Below, piece by piece: positions 43,038 through 51,472 of a DNA stretch of 64,000 bases; positions within the stretch are counted from its first letter, which is position 1; each line of letters opens with the position of its first letter. Source of the DNA: Novosphingobium silvae (GTDB lineage Bacteria > Pseudomonadota > Alphaproteobacteria > Sphingomonadales > Sphingomonadaceae); the NCBI RefSeq assembly GCF_009856825.1, contig NZ_WVTD01000008.1, positions 62,001 to 126,000 on the forward strand. The letters are read 5' to 3'. The notes beneath the pieces are model-generated. The model did not search any database, had not been told where the DNA came from, and saw only the letters and a list, made by a program, of their open reading frames with translations. The position numbers and the translations under genes are program-made.

Positions 43038-43067
43038 GAGCGCTAACCACTAGAATGGCTAGCGCTC
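43038..43067. promoter_or_regulatory. LacI-type inverted repeat upstream of the TonB receptor
   Basis: GAGCGCTA at 43038-43045 and TAGCGCTC at 43060-43067 are perfect inverted copies separated by 14 bases, and each contains the palindrome AGCGCT. LacI/GalR-family operators of alphaproteobacteria (for example xylose-type regulators) have this AGCGCT core. No LacI-family gene lies in the window. Confidence 0.5.
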
Positions 43068-43095
43068 TGGCATTCACATCAACGTCGCAGGCTGG

Positions 43096-45495
43096 TCAGG
43101 CCACCTTCGCCCGCGCGGCGCGGCGCCCCTCCACTTCGAGCGCGTCGAAGCTCCTGCCGGAGACGGAGATTTCACGCCGGTCACCCAGCGGCAGGACGAT
43201 GGTGATCTCGCCATCGCCGAAGGTGCCGGGCGCATCGCAACCGACCGTTACCTCAACGGCTTCGGCATCCGAGCGGCAGGTGCCGCTCCACCGCGCGGCA
43301 GGCTTGTCGGTTGCGCCGTCGTCTTCATGGAACGACCAGTCGAACTCGCCTTCACCCGCTGGTGGAAACAGCCAGAGACCGCGCGCGAAGGGCTGCGGTC
43401 GCACTCCCCCTTGGGCAAGGTCCACCGGGATTGCGCTGCCGACGCGGGCCAGGACAGGCGGCAATCCGTCGAGCGGGGCCGCAAGGACGACGTCGCTGCC
43501 GCCCCGGTGGCGATCCCCGGTCCAGGGGTCGATCCAGTCGGCGCCTTGCGGAAGGCGGGTGGACACGCTCTCCACCCCCGGATCGCAGGCGAGCAGGACC
43601 ATGAGGCCGCTGCCAAGGAGATAGGCATCGCCATCAGCCCAGCTGGCCTCGTCCTCAGGGAAGTCGAGCCAGAGAGGCCGCTCGACGGGCTCGTAGTCGT
43701 GGTGGTAGCGCCACAGCAGGTCCGCGAGATAGGGAATCAGCTTCTGGCGCAGCGCCATGAGCCGATGGATGGCGGGAAGATGCGCGGGATACATCCACGG
43801 CTCGTTGACGCTCGCGTCATCGTTCCAGCTGTGGATGGAGAAGCGCGGCATCAGCACGCCCGCCTGCACCCAGCGCAGGAACAGTTCCGGCTCAGGCTTG
43901 CGCCCGGCGAACCCGCCTACATCGTGCCCGCTGTTCGACACGCCCGACAAGGCAAGGCCCAGCGCCATGCGGGCATTGTAGCGGATGGTCTTCCAGTCGG
44001 TCCGATTGTCTCCGGTCCAGGTCTGCGCGTAGCGCTGGAGACCGGCCATGCCGGACCGGCTGACCACATAGGGGCGTTGCCCGGGCTCATTCTCCATCTG
44101 CGCACGGCGGGAGGCGCGCATCATCAGCAACGACTGCAAAGGCCGCGCCTCGCTTGCAGGACGCGGGCTGCCGAAGAAGTCGAATCGTGCCCGTGCGTCC
44201 CACACGCCGTATTCGTTGTTGTCGTTCCACGTGGAGCGGATACCGTAATCCAGGAGCGCCGCCTTCACCTGCGCGCGCCACCATGCGGCGGCTTTCGGCT
44301 TGGTGAAGTCGATGAAGGCGCCCACCTCGTCCCAGAACTGCACCTCCGTCGGCCGCCCTTCCTCATCGCTCACCATCAGTCCAGCTTCGGCCAGTTCGCC
44401 GAAGCGCGGGTGGTCGCGCAGGAACGCGGGCTTGATGTTGGGGACCAGTTCGATCCCGGCGGAGCGGTAGCCGGCGACGAACGCGGCCGGGTCGGGGAAC
44501 TTGTCGCGGTTCCAGTTGAAGACGTAGCGCTTGGGCCCGATCGAGGTGTAACCCGAGGAGAGATGGAACGATGTGCAGCCGATATCGTGCTGCTCCAGCT
44601 TGTCGACGAAGTCCTGCATGCGCGCCTGCGCATCCGGTGCGTCGGTGTAGGTCATGGTCGAGCCGGAATAACCGAGGGACCAGCGCGGCATGAGCGCAGG
44701 CTGACCCGTCAGCCAGGTGAACCGGCGCGTGACGGACAGCGCGTCCGGCCCGGCGATCATGTAGAGGTCGAGGTCACCGCTTTCGGCCACCATCGAGCGG
44801 AAGTGCCCATGGTAGTTGTCGAGTTCCTGGCCGAGGTCGACGGTGACTTCGCCCATGATGTCGTAGAAGGCCCCGTGGCAGGCATTCTGCGCATCGGCGA
44901 CGAGGATATAGGGGATCGCCTTGTACAGGGGATCGGAGCTCTCGGCATCGTAGCCCATCGGGTCGAGGTTGGTGAAGCGGAACCGCCGGCCGGCGCGGTT
45001 CATCTCGCCCGATTTCTCGCCAAGCCCATAGTAGCGCTCTCCCGCCGGGCGGGCCACATGGTGGTGGACGCGTCCGTCCCACCAGCCGAAGTCGTAGCTC
45101 TGCGTGGGCCGATCGGTCATCATCGTGCGCCATGCCTCGCCGTCGCGCTGCTCCCAGCGGCAGTGGAAGCCTTCGAGCGCGATGGTGAGCCGGATACGCG
45201 CGGTCTCCACCACGACCTGTCCGCCGCCCTCGGTGACGAGGCAGTCGGGGCAGGAGAACCCTTCCACGCTCATGCGGTCACGCCCGGGCTCGGCCACGTC
45301 CTCGGCACCGGGCGCGATGGCCCAGCTCGGCGGGCCCTTCACCGTGCCTTCGGGAAGCAGCAGGAGGCGCACGACGTCTTCCTCGAGCACGAAGATGTGC
45401 GCCGTCGCCATCGTGTCGCTGGCAAGGGTGACCCGCCCAGTCGCCCGCTCGGCGACATGGAACAGCGGCGGGCGGGACAGGGTTGCGTGACGCAT
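43096..45495 (-). CDS. Glycoside hydrolase family 31 enzyme
   Basis: The 799-residue product is a GH31 alpha-glycosidase. The (beta/alpha)8 barrel is recognisable in MPRWSLGYSGSTMTYTD and WDEVGAFIDFTKPKAAAWW. The nucleophile is D425 in STWNDNNEYG and the acid/base is D496 in TWTGDNRTDW; GLALSGVSNSGHDVGGF also fits the family. GH31 includes alpha-glucosidases, alpha-xylosidases and sulfoquinovosidases; sequence inspection does not decide between them. No signal peptide is seen, so the enzyme may be cytosolic. The gene starts six bases after the transporter stop, so both are in one operon. With a hexuronate transporter as partner, release of a uronic acid from a glycoside is the working idea. 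Confidence 0.9.
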   Translation of the reverse strand: MRHATLSRPPLFHVAERATGRVTLASDTMATAHIFVLEEDVVRLLLLPEGTVKGPPSWAIAPGAEDVAEPGRDRMSVEGFSCPDCLVTEGGGQVVVETARIRLTIALEGFHCRWEQRDGEAWRTMMTDRPTQSYDFGWWDGRVHHHVARPAGERYYGLGEKSGEMNRAGRRFRFTNLDPMGYDAESSDPLYKAIPYILVADAQNACHGAFYDIMGEVTVDLGQELDNYHGHFRSMVAESGDLDLYMIAGPDALSVTRRFTWLTGQPALMPRWSLGYSGSTMTYTDAPDAQARMQDFVDKLEQHDIGCTSFHLSSGYTSIGPKRYVFNWNRDKFPDPAAFVAGYRSAGIELVPNIKPAFLRDHPRFGELAEAGLMVSDEEGRPTEVQFWDEVGAFIDFTKPKAAAWWRAQVKAALLDYGIRSTWNDNNEYGVWDARARFDFFGSPRPASEARPLQSLLMMRASRRAQMENEPGQRPYVVSRSGMAGLQRYAQTWTGDNRTDWKTIRYNARMALGLALSGVSNSGHDVGGFAGRKPEPELFLRWVQAGVLMPRFSIHSWNDDASVNEPWMYPAHLPAIHRLMALRQKLIPYLADLLWRYHHDYEPVERPLWLDFPEDEASWADGDAYLLGSGLMVLLACDPGVESVSTRLPQGADWIDPWTGDRHRGGSDVVLAAPLDGLPPVLARVGSAIPVDLAQGGVRPQPFARGLWLFPPAGEGEFDWSFHEDDGATDKPAARWSGTCRSDAEAVEVTVGCDAPGTFGDGEITIVLPLGDRREISVSGRSFDALEVEGRRAARAKVA

Positions 45496-45500
45496 GGGAC

Positions 45501-46754
45501 TTACTCCGAGACGGCGGGGCGCAGGCGGCCCATCATGACGATCAGCACGGCCGCGCCGATAAGGTCGAAAACGGAAAGGCAGGCGAACAGGGGCGCGTAG
45601 CCCACGGTGTCCGCCAGTTGCCCGATCAGGAGCGAGAACAGCAATCCGCCCAGCCATCCCGCCTGGCCGACGAAGCCGTTGGCGGTGCCCACTTCCTCGG
45701 GCGAGAAGACATCGGCGCTCAGCGTGTTGATGAGCACCGAGATGATCTGGTGCGCAAAGCCGCCGATGCAGAAGAGCGCGATGGCAAGATAGGGATCGCC
45801 CGCAAGGCCGATGAAGCCGGGCGCGATCATCAGCACGGCCGCAAGGCTGATCGCCAGCACGCGCGAGGAGATCAGCTGCATCCCGAACCGGTTCATGAAG
45901 AACGGCGAAAGGTAGCCGCCCAGCACTCCGCCAAGGTCTGCCGCAAGGAACGGCAGCCATGCGAACATGGCGATCTGCTTGATGTCCATGCCTCGCTCGT
46001 TGGCGAGATAGAGGGGGATCCAGAAGCTGAACGTCTGCCAGGCGGGCTCGGCCAGGAAGCGCGGAATGGCGATGGCCCAGAAACGCGGGCTCGACACGAT
46101 CTCCCGGGCGGAAGCGCGGCGTGCCGGGACGACCGGGCGGTCATGCGAGATATAGGCCAGTTCCTCGGCCGAGATTGCCGGGTGCTTCGCAGGCGACCGG
46201 TATAGCCGGTACCATCCATAGGCCCAGAACAGGCCCACTCCGCCGGTCACGAGGAACGCCGCCCGCCAGTCGGCCGCGAGCGAGACAGCGATCACCAGCG
46301 GCGGCGCGATGAGCGCGCCAAGCGAGGTGCCCGCGTTGAACCAGCCGGTGGCGACCGAGCGTTCGCGCGCCGGGAACCACTCGGCGATGGCCTTCATCCC
46401 CGAAGGGATCGCGGCGGCCTCGCTCATGCCGAGGAGGCCGCGGAAAAAGGCGAGGCCCATCCAGCCCCCCGCAAAGGCATGGGCCATGTTGGCGAGCGAC
46501 CAGGCGGCGGCGAAGACCGCGAAGCCGATCTGAAGCCCCAGCCGGTCGACGATCCAGCCGCACACCGGCTGCATGAGCGTGTAGGCGAGCTGGAACGCAC
46601 CGACGATGTAGCTGTATTCCTGCGTGGAGATATCGAGCACCCTGGTCAGTTCAGGGGCAAGCGCTCCGAGCGAGTTGCGCGCGAGGTAGTTGAGGATCGT
46701 GCCAAGGCAGATGAGCCCGACGATCCACCAGCGCAGGTTGCGCACCGTCCTCAT
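45501..46754 (-). CDS. exuT: Hexuronate transporter (major facilitator superfamily)
   Basis: The 417-residue product has about 12 membrane segments and resembles the anion:cation symporter family member ExuT. Diagnostic stretches are LNYLARNSLGALAPEL near the first segment, LMQPVCGWIVDRLGLQIGF in loop 2-3, MSEAAAIPSGMKAIAEWFPARERSVATGWFNAG and GVLGGYLSPFFMNR. It should import glucuronate or galacturonate with protons. A GGAG ribosome site precedes the ATG, and a GTGGACTGACCAC palindrome lies 134 bases upstream. The symbol is given because the family and the pathway agree; substrate preference is not proven. Confidence 0.88.
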   Translation of the reverse strand: MRTVRNLRWWIVGLICLGTILNYLARNSLGALAPELTRVLDISTQEYSYIVGAFQLAYTLMQPVCGWIVDRLGLQIGFAVFAAAWSLANMAHAFAGGWMGLAFFRGLLGMSEAAAIPSGMKAIAEWFPARERSVATGWFNAGTSLGALIAPPLVIAVSLAADWRAAFLVTGGVGLFWAYGWYRLYRSPAKHPAISAEELAYISHDRPVVPARRASAREIVSSPRFWAIAIPRFLAEPAWQTFSFWIPLYLANERGMDIKQIAMFAWLPFLAADLGGVLGGYLSPFFMNRFGMQLISSRVLAISLAAVLMIAPGFIGLAGDPYLAIALFCIGGFAHQIISVLINTLSADVFSPEEVGTANGFVGQAGWLGGLLFSLLIGQLADTVGYAPLFACLSVFDLIGAAVLIVMMGRLRPAVSE

Positions 46755-46887
46755 GCACGGCCTCCGATCCGCTGCCGGTGCCCTGAGGGTTGCCGATGCG
46801 CGCCCACCGCGCTCCCTGCGCCTGCCGTCATGCTCTTCTCTCCCGGTATTCCCTTCTCGTTAGTCAGCCAGCAGCCGCTTGTCCATA

Positions 46888-46900
46888 GTGGACTGACCAC
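46888..46900. promoter_or_regulatory. Candidate GntR-type palindrome upstream of the transporter gene
   Basis: GTGGACTGACCAC fits TGGTnnnACCA with one substitution (T to A) and has dyad symmetry except at the centre. It lies 134 bases upstream of the transporter start. It departs more from the CCTTACC core than the other sites. Confidence 0.4.
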
Positions 46901-46910
46901 ATTGGACTGC

Positions 46911-48440
46911 TCACCTTGCGGAAAGATACGCATCGAGCTGGGCTTCCACTTCGCCGCCCAGGTGAAGCCCTAGCTTGGAGCGCCGGAACAGGATGTCCCT
47001 TCCGCTGCGCGCCCATTCGTGATCGGCGAGGTAATCGACTTCGGCCGCGTAAAGATCGCCTCCGAAGTTCCGGCCCAGGCTTGAAGGATCGGTGGCGCCG
47101 TCGAGAATCTTCGATGCCCGGGTGCCGTAGGCTCGGGCAAGCCGGCGCAGCAGACGCGGGGGCAACTGCGCGTAAGTGTCGGTCAATGAGGCGAGGAACC
47201 GCTCGAAGTCGCCGCCGGGCATGTCGCCGCCCGGCAAGGTCGCACCTGCCGTCCATGCGCCCTTGTCTGTCGGCAGGAACGCTGCCAGCTTCTCCATCGC
47301 GTGTTCGGCAAGCTTGCGGTACGTCGTGATCTTGCCGCCGAAGATGTTGAGCATCGGCGCGGCGCCGTCCTCTGCATCAAGGTCCAGCACATAGTCGCGC
47401 GTAACTGCCGAGGCACTGCTTGCGCGGTCGTCGTAAAGGGGACGGATGCCTGCATAGCTCCAAACGAGATCGGCCTGCGAGACCGGCCTGGTGAAGTAGC
47501 GACGCACAGTTTCGAGGAGATAGCTCGTCTCTTCCGCCGAAATGCTGGCGGCACCGGGCGTCTCCTTCCACGCCTCGTCGGTGGTGCCCACCAGGGTATA
47601 TTCGCCCTGGTAGGGAATCGCGAAGACCACGCGCTTGTCGGGGTTCTGCAGCAGGAATGCGTGGTCGCCTTCGTAGAGGCGAGGCAGGACGATGTGGCTG
47701 CCCTTGATGAGGCGCACGCCCCGCTCGCTGCGCGCATCGGGCACGCGGCCGATCACGTCGCCCACCCAAGGGCCTGCCGCATTGACGAGGATGCGCGCCT
47801 GCACCTCTCGCGCACCGAGATCATCGGTGACAGTGGCCGTCCATGTTCCGCCGTCGCGGCGTGCCCCGACAAGCTGCGTGCGGGTGCGGATGTCCGCTCC
47901 CCGGGCGCTTGCGTCCATTGCGTTGAGGGCCACCAATCGGCTGTCCTCCACCCAGCAGTCGGAATAGACGAAGGCCTTCACGGCTCCCGATTTCAGGCCG
48001 TTGCCCCGGACGTCATGGTCGAGACGCGGGATGGTCCGGGTGGCCGGTAGCACCTTGCGGCCGCCCAGGTTGTCGTAGAGGAACAGCCCGAGCCGCACGA
48101 GCCAGGCCGGACGCGGGCTGTTGACCTGTGGCAACACGAACGACAGCGGCCAGATGATGTGAGGAGCCATCGCCAGCAGGCGCTCGCGCTCGATCAGCGC
48201 TTCGCGCACCAGACGGAACTCGCCGTATTCAAGGTAGCGCAGGCCGCCATGGATGAGCTTGGTGCTTGCAGACGAGGTATGCTGGGCCAGGTCCTCCTTC
48301 TCCACCAGCAGCACGGAAAGTCCCCGCCCGGCGGCATCGCGTGCGATGCCTGCGCCATTGATGCCACCTCCCACGATCAGGAGATCATAGATGGTCTCGT
48401 CCGCAGGAGAGGATTGGGCGAGAGTTGCGGGAGAGGACAT
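46911..48440 (-). CDS. glpD: Glycerol-3-phosphate dehydrogenase (FAD, membrane-linked)
   Basis: The 509-residue product oxidises sn-glycerol-3-phosphate to dihydroxyacetone phosphate and feeds electrons to the quinone pool. The FAD-binding Rossmann motif is DLLIVGGGINGAGIARDAAGRG-type, and further family motifs are LVEKEDLAQHTSSASTKLIHGG, VVFAIPYQGEYTLVGTTD, NIFGGKITTYRKLAEHAM. The C-terminal domain ends with YLADHEWARSGRDILFRRSKLGL. It is divergent from glpK, with a shared regulatory region. Confidence 0.96.
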   Translation of the reverse strand: MSSPATLAQSSPADETIYDLLIVGGGINGAGIARDAAGRGLSVLLVEKEDLAQHTSSASTKLIHGGLRYLEYGEFRLVREALIERERLLAMAPHIIWPLSFVLPQVNSPRPAWLVRLGLFLYDNLGGRKVLPATRTIPRLDHDVRGNGLKSGAVKAFVYSDCWVEDSRLVALNAMDASARGADIRTRTQLVGARRDGGTWTATVTDDLGAREVQARILVNAAGPWVGDVIGRVPDARSERGVRLIKGSHIVLPRLYEGDHAFLLQNPDKRVVFAIPYQGEYTLVGTTDEAWKETPGAASISAEETSYLLETVRRYFTRPVSQADLVWSYAGIRPLYDDRASSASAVTRDYVLDLDAEDGAAPMLNIFGGKITTYRKLAEHAMEKLAAFLPTDKGAWTAGATLPGGDMPGGDFERFLASLTDTYAQLPPRLLRRLARAYGTRASKILDGATDPSSLGRNFGGDLYAAEVDYLADHEWARSGRDILFRRSKLGLHLGGEVEAQLDAYLSAR

Positions 48441-48505
48441 CGATCATCCTTTTGCTGCTTGGGCATCGGCCATAGATTGACCTCATGCTCTATATGAGTA
48501 GTAGA

Positions 48506-48518
48506 TTGGCCTTACCAG
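48506..48518. promoter_or_regulatory. Candidate GntR operator in the glpD/glpK divergent promoter
   Basis: TTGGCCTTACCAG is the best match in the window to the FadR/LldR consensus TTGGTnnnACCAA. It is nearly identical to the element before manD and uxaC. It lies 66 bases from glpD and 79 from glpK. A CTCAT-N7-ATGAG repeat also occurs just before it at 48482-48498. Confidence 0.5.
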
Positions 48519-48596
48519 CATCAATCTCAACGATTGAGTCAACTGACCACCATGCCACTCGACTTCAACGTGGTCGAACGGACGGGAGAGACGAGA

Positions 48597-50090
48597 GTGC
48601 CAGCAGCTTCGCATGTCCTCGCAATCGATCAGGGCACCACGTCCACCCGCAGCATTGTGTTCGATGCCGAGGGCAAGCCGGTCGCCACTGCCCAGCGCGA
48701 GTTCACGCAGCATTATCCGCGCGACGGGTGGGTGGAGCACGATCCCGAGGATATATGGCGCGACGTGCTCGCGACCGTGAAGGAAGCGATCGAGCAGGCG
48801 GGCCTCGCCGCCGGCGATCTCGCCGCTATCGGCATCACCAACCAGCGCGAAACGGTCGTCGTCTGGGACAAGACGACCGGCGAACCCGTGCACCGTGCCA
48901 TCGTCTGGCAGGACCGCCGCACCGCAAGGACCTGCTCCGCCCTGCGCGAAGCGGGCCACGAGGAGCTCGTGCGCCGGAAGACCGGCCTTCTGCTCGATCC
49001 TTATTTCTCCGGCACCAAGCTCGCCTGGATCCTCGACGAGGTGGAAGGCGCCCGCGAAAAGGCCGAACGCGGCGAACTCGCATTCGGCACGGTCGACAGC
49101 TTCCTGTTGTGGCGATTGACGGGCGGCGCGGTCCACGCGACGGACGTCACCAATGCGGGGCGCACGCTGCTCTACGATATCCATGCCCAGCGATGGGACG
49201 AGGAGCTCTGCGCTCTCCTGCGCGTACCGATGGGCATGCTGCCGCAGGTCCATGACAGCAGCCACGTGTTCGGCACAACCACGGCGGATCTCTTCGGCGC
49301 GCCCGTCACCATCGGCGGCATCGCGGGCGACCAGCAGGCCGCGCTGTTCGGGCAGGCCTGCTTCGCGCCCGGAACGATCAAGTCGACATATGGCACCGGG
49401 TGCTTCATCCTGCTCAACACGGGCGAGGAAGCGGTTGCATCCGATCACGGCCTGCTGACCACTCCCGCATACCGGATCGGCGGGCGCATGACTTACGCGC
49501 TGGAAGGGTCGATCTTCGCCGCAGGTGCGGCCATCAAATGGCTGCGGGACGGCATCGGCATCATCACCCATGCCAGCCAGACGAACGACATGGCGACCCG
49601 GATCGAAGGAAACCACGGCGTCTACATGGTGCCGGCGTTCGTGGGTCTTGGCGCGCCGCACTGGGACCCCGAAGCGCGCGGGACGATCACCGGCCTCACC
49701 TTCGACACCGAACCGGCCCACCTTGCCCGCGCCGCGCTGGAGGCCGTTGCCTACCAGACGCTGGACCTCATCGAGGCGATGGTGGCCGACGGTGGCAGCA
49801 CGCCCCATGCGGTCTGCATCGACGGGGGCATGGCGGCCAACGAATGGCTGTGCCAGTTCCTGGCCGATATCCTGCAGCTTCCCGTCGAGCGGCCCGAACA
49901 TCTGGAGACGACTGCTTTGGGCGCGGCCTTTCTGGCGGGGCTGGCGGTGGGCATCTGGCCCGATCTGGCGGCCCTTGCAGCGACCCGGTCCAGCAATCGG
50001 CGCTATGTGCCGGCGATGGATGCCGATGTTCGCAGCGGCCTTCTGGAAGGCTGGCGCCGCGCGCTGGGCTCCACCCTCACCCGCAACTGA
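48597..50090 (+). CDS. glpK: Glycerol kinase
   Basis: The 497-residue product phosphorylates glycerol to glycerol-3-phosphate, the substrate of the divergent glpD product. FGGY motifs are visible: [60 protein letters not shown] and [20 protein letters not shown]. The start is proposed as GTG, with GGGAG eight bases upstream, which gives the expected short leader ([13 protein letters not shown]). Upstream ATG (48552) and TTG (48534) starts are possible but lack such a site. No glycerol facilitator gene is nearby. Confidence 0.95.
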   Translation: MPAASHVLAIDQGTTSTRSIVFDAEGKPVATAQREFTQHYPRDGWVEHDPEDIWRDVLATVKEAIEQAGLAAGDLAAIGITNQRETVVVWDKTTGEPVHRAIVWQDRRTARTCSALREAGHEELVRRKTGLLLDPYFSGTKLAWILDEVEGAREKAERGELAFGTVDSFLLWRLTGGAVHATDVTNAGRTLLYDIHAQRWDEELCALLRVPMGMLPQVHDSSHVFGTTTADLFGAPVTIGGIAGDQQAALFGQACFAPGTIKSTYGTGCFILLNTGEEAVASDHGLLTTPAYRIGGRMTYALEGSIFAAGAAIKWLRDGIGIITHASQTNDMATRIEGNHGVYMVPAFVGLGAPHWDPEARGTITGLTFDTEPAHLARAALEAVAYQTLDLIEAMVADGGSTPHAVCIDGGMAANEWLCQFLADILQLPVERPEHLETTALGAAFLAGLAVGIWPDLAALAATRSSNRRYVPAMDADVRSGLLEGWRRALGSTLTRN

Positions 50091-50129
50091 CGCCGCACGG
50101 GGTCAGAAGTCGGAGACGGTTTAGAGGCG

Positions 50130-50145
50130 CGGCGCGGAAGCGCCG
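50130..50145. terminator. Weak stem-loop between glpK and dctD
   Basis: CGGCGC and GCGCCG pair around GGAA, followed by TTCCC. It lies in the 65-base gap between two convergent genes. A terminator role is plausible but not strong. Confidence 0.4.
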
Positions 50146-50155
50146 TTCCCGTCGG

Positions 50156-51472
50156 TCAGCGTGCGCCCTTGCGGAGGGCCGGCAAGTCGATCCCGTGCTT
50201 GTGCACCTTGTAGTAGAAGGTCTTGCGGGGGATGCCGAGGCGGGCGATCGCCGCGCCGATCTCGCCATTCGCGGCAAGCACGGCGGCCACGATCTCGTCG
50301 CGTTCGAAAGCGTCCAGCCGCTGCGGCAGCGTCTCGGCCGGTGCGTCGCCCTCACGGGACGGGTCGGGCGCGGCATCGGCAAGGCCCAGCACGAAGCGTT
50401 CGGCATAATGCGCAAGTTCGCGCACGTTGCCGGGCCAGTCGTGGCCGGACAGATGATCGCGCACCGATGCCGTCATTTCGGGCGAGGGCTGGCGCAGCCG
50501 TCCCGCTGCGGCACCGGCCAGATGCGCGAACAGGGCGGGGATGTCCTCGCGCCGCTCGCGCAGCGGTGGCATGCGCAGGCGCAGCGCGGCGAGGCGATAG
50601 AAAAGGCCGGGCGCGATCTTTTCGGACAGCTCGCCATCGGCATCCGCCCCGCCTGTCGCGATGATCCGAAGGTCGAGCGGGATCGGCTCGCGCACGCCGG
50701 AACTGCGAAGCGCCCTTTCCTCCACCAGCGGCACCAGGCGGGCCTGCAATGTGCGCGACGCCTGATCGATATCGTCGAGCAGCAACGTGCCCCGATTGGC
50801 CGCCGCGATGCTGCCTTCGCCCCCGGCGGCGAACAGACCATCCTCCAGCGCGTCCGGCAACGCACCGCAGGAGATCGCGAGGAAGCGCTGGCGCGAGCGC
50901 TTTCCGGCCCGGTGGATCAGGCGCGCGAACAGCTCCTTGCCGGTACCGGTCTCGCCTTCGATGAACAGGTCCATGTCCGCATTGGCAAGCGCCGGGATCA
51001 TCTCGCGCAGGCGCCGGATGGCGGGCGATTGCCCGACCAGGCCCGTCATCTCTTCCGCCTGCGCCTCGGCCCGCAGGCGCCGGTTGTCGAGGACCAGACC
51101 ACGCGCCATGGCCGCGCGGTCGGCCGCGGCGACGAGGGCCTGCGGGTCGAAAGGCTTGGTAAGGAAATCCCACGCGCCCGCCTTCAGGGCGTCCACCGCC
51201 ATGGTGACATCGCCGTGCCCGGTGACGAGGATGACCGGAAGGTCGCCGTCGCGCTCGTGCAGGGTGCGGAACAGCTCGATGCCCGACATGTGCGGCATGC
51301 GCACGTCCGTCACGACGATACCGGGCCATTCGGTGCCGATCGCCTCCAGCGCGGGGGCGGCGGCGGGGAAGGCCTCCACGTTGAAGCCCGCAAGCGTCAG
51401 GACCTGTGCGGTGGAAGCCCGCAGATCGTCGTCATCCTCCACCAGCGCCACCAGGCGCGCATCGCCGGTCAT
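50156..51472 (-). CDS. dctD: DctD-like response regulator without a recognisable GAFTGA loop
   Basis: The 438-residue product has a receiver (D56 in GIVVTDVRMPHMSG; lysine in FLTKPFDP), an AAA+ domain and a C-terminal Fis-type helix (IGAAIARLGIPRKTFYYKVHKHGI). The Walker A is GETGTGKE (173-180) and Walker B is LLLDDID (230-235). The segment between them (about 204-225) reads GALPDALEDGLFAAGG and EGSIAAANRGTL, so the GAFTGA motif that contacts sigma-54 is missing and the insert is shortened. It may activate another sigma factor. The ATG, after GGAGGG, overlaps the dctB stop in ATGA. Its partner DctB and target dctA are adjacent. Confidence 0.85.
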   Translation of the reverse strand: MTGDARLVALVEDDDDLRASTAQVLTLAGFNVEAFPAAAPALEAIGTEWPGIVVTDVRMPHMSGIELFRTLHERDGDLPVILVTGHGDVTMAVDALKAGAWDFLTKPFDPQALVAAADRAAMARGLVLDNRRLRAEAQAEEMTGLVGQSPAIRRLREMIPALANADMDLFIEGETGTGKELFARLIHRAGKRSRQRFLAISCGALPDALEDGLFAAGGEGSIAAANRGTLLLDDIDQASRTLQARLVPLVEERALRSSGVREPIPLDLRIIATGGADADGELSEKIAPGLFYRLAALRLRMPPLRERREDIPALFAHLAGAAAGRLRQPSPEMTASVRDHLSGHDWPGNVRELAHYAERFVLGLADAAPDPSREGDAPAETLPQRLDAFERDEIVAAVLAANGEIGAAIARLGIPRKTFYYKVHKHGIDLPALRKGAR

